A DNA stretch of 54,458 bases from Paraburkholderia bryophila (GTDB lineage: Bacteria; Pseudomonadota; Gammaproteobacteria; Burkholderiales; Burkholderiaceae). The notes under the pieces were generated by a model that was given only the letters and a program-made list of their open reading frames with translations, ran no database searches and had not been told where the DNA came from. Location: positions 1-54,458 of the forward strand of contig NZ_QLTK01000041.1 of the NCBI RefSeq assembly GCF_003269035.1, given 5' to 3'. A program made the translations under genes and the position numbers. Below, in pieces: positions 51,678-54,458 of the stretch (within the stretch, counting starts at the first letter, position 1; each line of letters starts with the position of its first letter).

Positions 51678-53900
51678 ATGGAAATTAAAGTCAACTTCCT
51701 CGACAAGCTACGTCTCGAGGCCAAGTTCGATGACTTCACGGTCATAGCCGACCAGCCTATCCGTTATAAAGGCGACGGCTCGGCACCGGGTCCGTTCGAT
51801 TATTTTCTGGCTTCGTCGGCCCTGTGCGCCGCTTACTTCGTGAAGTTGTACTGCGTAAATCGCAATATTCCCACGGAAAACATCCGCCTTTCGCAGAATA
51901 ATATTGTCGATCCGGAAAATCGTTATCAGCAGATTTTCAAGATTCAGGTTGAATTACCGCCGGATATTTCGGAAACGGACCGCCGGGGCATTTTGCGCTT
52001 TATCGACCGTTGCACCGTGAAGAAAGTGGTGCAAGCCGGGCCCGAGTTTGTCATTGAAGAAGTGGAAAACCTGGATGCCGATGCTCAGGCCTTGCTGACG
52101 CTGAACCCGGCTTCAGATGCGAGCACCTATATTCCGGGCAAGGATTTGCCGCTGGAGCAAACCATCGCCAATATGTCGGGCCTGCTGGCGGGCCTGGGCA
52201 TGAAGATTGAAATTGCTTCGTGGCGCAATATCGTTCCGAATGTGTGGTCGCTGCATATTCGCGACGCGCACTCGCCCATGTGTTTTACCAATGGCAAGGG
52301 ATCGACCAAGGAAAGCGCGTTGGCGTCGGCATTGGGCGAGTTTATCGAGCGCCTGAACTGCAACCATTTTTATGGTGCTGCATTTTGGGGTGAAGACATC
52401 GCCAATGCGGCGTTCGTCCATTACCCGAACGAACGCTGGTTCAAGCCCGGCCGAAAGGACGCGCTGCCGCCTGAGATTCTGGATGAGTATTGCCGGGAAA
52501 TTTATGATCCCGACGGCGAATTGCGCGGCTCGCATCTGTACGACACCAATTCCGGCAATGTGGCGCGCGGTATCTGTTCGCTCCCGTTCGTGCGGCAGTC
52601 GGACGGTGAAGTGGTGTACTTTCCGTCGAACCTGATCGAGAACCTGTACGTCAGCAATGGCATGAGTGCCGGCAATACGCTCGCCGAAGCGCAGGTGCAA
52701 TGTCTGTCCGAGATTTTCGAACGGGCAGTGAAGCGTGAAATTCTGGAAGGTGAAATCGCACTCCCGGATGTCCCGCAGGAAGTGCTGGCGAAATACCCCG
52801 GCATTCTGGCCGGGATCAAGGGCCTGGAAGAGCAAGGTTTCCCTGTGCTGGTGAAGGATGCGTCGCTGGGCGGGGTCTATCCGCTGATGTGCGTCACGTT
52901 GATGAACCCGCGCACCGGCGGTGTTTTTGCGTCGTTCGGCGCTCACCCGAGCTTCGAGGTGGCGCTGGAACGGAGTCTGACGGAGTTGCTGCAGGGACGC
53001 AGTTTTGAAGGCCTGAACGATTTACCTCAGCCCACCTTCGTCAGTAACGCCGTGACTGAACCGAATAACTTTGTCGAGCACTTCATCGATTCGAGCGGTG
53101 TGGTGTCGTGGCGCTTTTTCAGCGCGAAAGCGAATTTCGAGTTCGTCGAATGGGATTTCTCCGGCCAGGGCGAAAACTCCAATGCCGAGGAAGCGGCAAC
53201 CTTGTTCGGCATTCTCGAAGAGATGGGCAAGGAAGTGTATACGGCGGTATATGACCAGTTGGGCGCCGTCGCTTGCCGGATTCTGGTACCGGGTTATTCC
53301 GAGGTGTATCCGATAGACGATTTGATCTGGGATAACACGAACAAGTCGCTGCTGTTCCGTGCCGATATCCTGAACCTGCATCGTCTGGACGATGCCGCCC
53401 TGGCCGCCCTGCTTGAGCGGATGGAAAACAGCGAGCTGGACGAGTACTCCGATATCGCCACGTTGATCGGCATCGAGTTTGACGAGAATACGGAGTGGGG
53501 GCAGCTCACCGTTATCGAGTTGAAGCTGCTGATCAATCTCGCCTTGCAGCAATTCGAGGCGGCGCAAGAACTGGTGGGCGCCTTCCTGCAGTACAACGAC
53601 AACACCGTCGAGCGCGGATTGTTTTACCAGGCGTTGAACGTGGTGCTGGAGGTGATGCTCGACGACGAACTCGAAATGGACGACTACGAGGTCAACTTCC
53701 GCCGGATGTTTGGTGACGCAAGGATGGACGCGGTAATGGGGTCGGTGGACGGCAGCGTGCGGTTCCATGGTTTGACGCCGACGAGTATGAAACTGGAGGG
53801 GCTGGATCGGCACCATCGGTTGATCGACAGTTATAGAAAGCTGCATACGGCGCGGGCTCATGCGGCGGGTGCGGCGGGCGCGGCGGGCGCGGGGAAGTAA
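51678..53900 (+). CDS. OsmC-YcaO fusion protein
   Basis: A 740-aa protein. The N-terminal ~130 residues are an OsmC/Ohr-like domain (IRYKGDGSAPGPFDYFLASSALCAAYFV in parts); one Cys of the usual pair is in SSALCAAY and another near DRCTVKK. Residues ~155-580 are a YcaO domain that binds ATP to activate amide backbones: GKGSTKESALASALGEFIERL and AEAQVQCLSEIFERAVK carry the acidic Mg/ATP ligands. The C-terminus (about 580-720) is helical, TPR-like. E. coli YcaO has the same YcaO part and is linked genetically to ribosomal protein S12 methylthiolation by RimO. The last residues are an Ala/Gly repeat. No precursor peptide or dehydrogenase gene is nearby, so a RiPP cluster is unlikely. Confidence 0.88.
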   Translation: MEIKVNFLDKLRLEAKFDDFTVIADQPIRYKGDGSAPGPFDYFLASSALCAAYFVKLYCVNRNIPTENIRLSQNNIVDPENRYQQIFKIQVELPPDISETDRRGILRFIDRCTVKKVVQAGPEFVIEEVENLDADAQALLTLNPASDASTYIPGKDLPLEQTIANMSGLLAGLGMKIEIASWRNIVPNVWSLHIRDAHSPMCFTNGKGSTKESALASALGEFIERLNCNHFYGAAFWGEDIANAAFVHYPNERWFKPGRKDALPPEILDEYCREIYDPDGELRGSHLYDTNSGNVARGICSLPFVRQSDGEVVYFPSNLIENLYVSNGMSAGNTLAEAQVQCLSEIFERAVKREILEGEIALPDVPQEVLAKYPGILAGIKGLEEQGFPVLVKDASLGGVYPLMCVTLMNPRTGGVFASFGAHPSFEVALERSLTELLQGRSFEGLNDLPQPTFVSNAVTEPNNFVEHFIDSSGVVSWRFFSAKANFEFVEWDFSGQGENSNAEEAATLFGILEEMGKEVYTAVYDQLGAVACRILVPGYSEVYPIDDLIWDNTNKSLLFRADILNLHRLDDAALAALLERMENSELDEYSDIATLIGIEFDENTEWGQLTVIELKLLINLALQQFEAAQELVGAFLQYNDNTVERGLFYQALNVVLEVMLDDELEMDDYEVNFRRMFGDARMDAVMGSVDGSVRFHGLTPTSMKLEGLDRHHRLIDSYRKLHTARAHAAGAAGAAGAGK

Positions 53901-53912
53901 GGTCGAGAGTCG

Positions 53913-53943
53913 GGGGATGAACGCGATAATGCCGTTCATCCCC
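53913..53943 (+). terminator. possible terminator after the OsmC-YcaO gene
   Basis: GGGGATGAACG with CGTTCATCCCC around a nine-base loop, 12 bases after the stop. No T-run follows. Confidence 0.5.
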
Positions 53944-53996
53944 GCTCAAAATGTGAAACGCCTGCGGATCGCGTCGAAACTGGCGACCACGACTCA

Positions 53997-54391
53997 TCAG
54001 TCGAACTTGATCAAGTCCTTGAAGATCAGGTGACCCCAGCTGTTTCCACGACCGTGCACAAGCAGTCCGCCTTCGGAAAGGCCGCCGAGTTGAATCGGCG
54101 AGAAGCCGAGATTTTCCGCGAGCGCGCCAATCTCGGCCGCGGCGCCGTCATCGTCGCTCGCGAGGAACACGACTCTCCTGCCACCCTGTACGGCAGGATC
54201 CTGGCCAAGGACAGTCGCGCCCAAATGATTGAAGCCCTTGACCAGTCGAGCGCCAGTGAAGGCTTGCGCGACGGCCCTGGAAGAAGGTTGCCCCTCCAGC
54301 AACGCCTCAGGCGGCACGCCGTAGTGCGAGCCTCTCCAACGCGTTCCAGACGAGTTTATGGCTTTTTTTCAGGGCCTAAAGGGGTTCTCAC
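53997..54391 (-). pseudogene. broken F420-dependent NADP reductase-like gene
   Basis: An open frame of 106 codons (53997-54317, GTG start) matches the C-terminal half of NADP oxidoreductase, coenzyme F420-dependent family proteins: FTGARLVKGFNHLGATVLGQDPAV, RRVVFLASDDDGAAAEIGALAENLGF, and IQLGGLSEGG. The N-terminal Rossmann half with its GxGxxG loop is missing. The frame can be followed upstream only by restoring one base in a run of seven A at about 54363-54369 (minus strand), where it reads VRTPLGPEKK, and stops again soon after. The gene is therefore truncated and frameshifted. No partner genes are visible before the window ends. Confidence 0.6.
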
Positions 54392-54458
54392 GCACCCACC
54401 AGCCGCATCGCCTTCATTGTCTTTTTAAAGCCCAGGATTCTCAGCACTCGCGTGAGAT

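Noticed and set aside
51678..53900. YcaO as part of a RiPP (azoline/thioamide) cluster
   Set aside because: No precursor peptide, dehydrogenase or TfuA-like gene is nearby, and the OsmC fusion matches the housekeeping-type YcaO.

Overview
The window is high-GC chromosomal DNA from a betaproteobacterium, most likely Paraburkholderia or a close Burkholderiaceae relative. This is inferred from the aruF/aruG-type two-subunit arginine succinyltransferase, the ArgR-type GATase-AraC regulator, the OsmC-YcaO fusion, the paired EAL/HDOD signalling proteins and codon use. No tRNA, rRNA, CRISPR array or intact insertion sequence is visible.

Layout. (1) 1-1.9 kb is repeat-rich: arrays of a ~137 bp repeat in opposite orientations flank a small unknown gene whose leader could fold into a long, branched RNA. 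(2) 1.9-10 kb holds a membrane protein, an exported peroxiredoxin and a signalling block: two EAL-like/HDOD proteins, one HDOD-only protein and one PAS-GGDEF-EAL c-di-GMP phosphodiesterase. FliA-like promoters may link the first part of this block to motility. (3) 10.2-12 kb carries an acetoacetate decarboxylase family gene and a periplasmic basic amino acid binding protein. (4) 12.5-18.9 kb is a more AT-rich type VI secretion island: a vgrG split by one in-frame TAG, a predicted cell-wall hydrolase effector, an LprI-type lysozyme inhibitor as probable immunity protein, a vgrG remnant and two small exported unknowns. (5) 19-29.9 kb is the arginine succinyltransferase (AST) pathway on the minus strand (astC, aruF, aruG, astD, astB, astE), its ArgR-type regulator and an Aot/His-type ABC transporter (ATPase plus two permeases); the likely binding protein is the one in part 3.

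(6) 30-31.7 kb has a patatin-like phospholipase and an OmlA/SmpA-like lipoprotein. (7) 32.2-42.3 kb is an organosulfur acquisition region: an acyl-CoA-dehydrogenase-like flavoprotein, two SsuA-like binding proteins without permease or ATPase genes, a LysR regulator, a four-domain rhodanese overlapping a cysteine dioxygenase-type thiol dioxygenase, a class II aldolase-like protein and two luciferase-like flavin oxidoreductases. (8) 42.3-48.7 kb is a probable D-amino acid salvage cassette: LysR, MFS importer and ornithine cyclodeaminase/ketimine reductase-like protein on one strand; DadA-like dehydrogenase and N-acyl-D-amino acid deacylase on the other. (9) 48.8-51.5 kb has an IclR regulator divergent from an MHS-type transporter and an unusual type II dehydroquinase-like protein, with a palindromic operator candidate between them. 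(10) 51.7-54.4 kb has an OsmC-YcaO fusion and a frameshifted F420-dependent NADP reductase-like remnant.

Start codons were set by Shine-Dalgarno sequence, signal peptide position and expected family start. Family assignments come from motif recognition only; no database search was possible.
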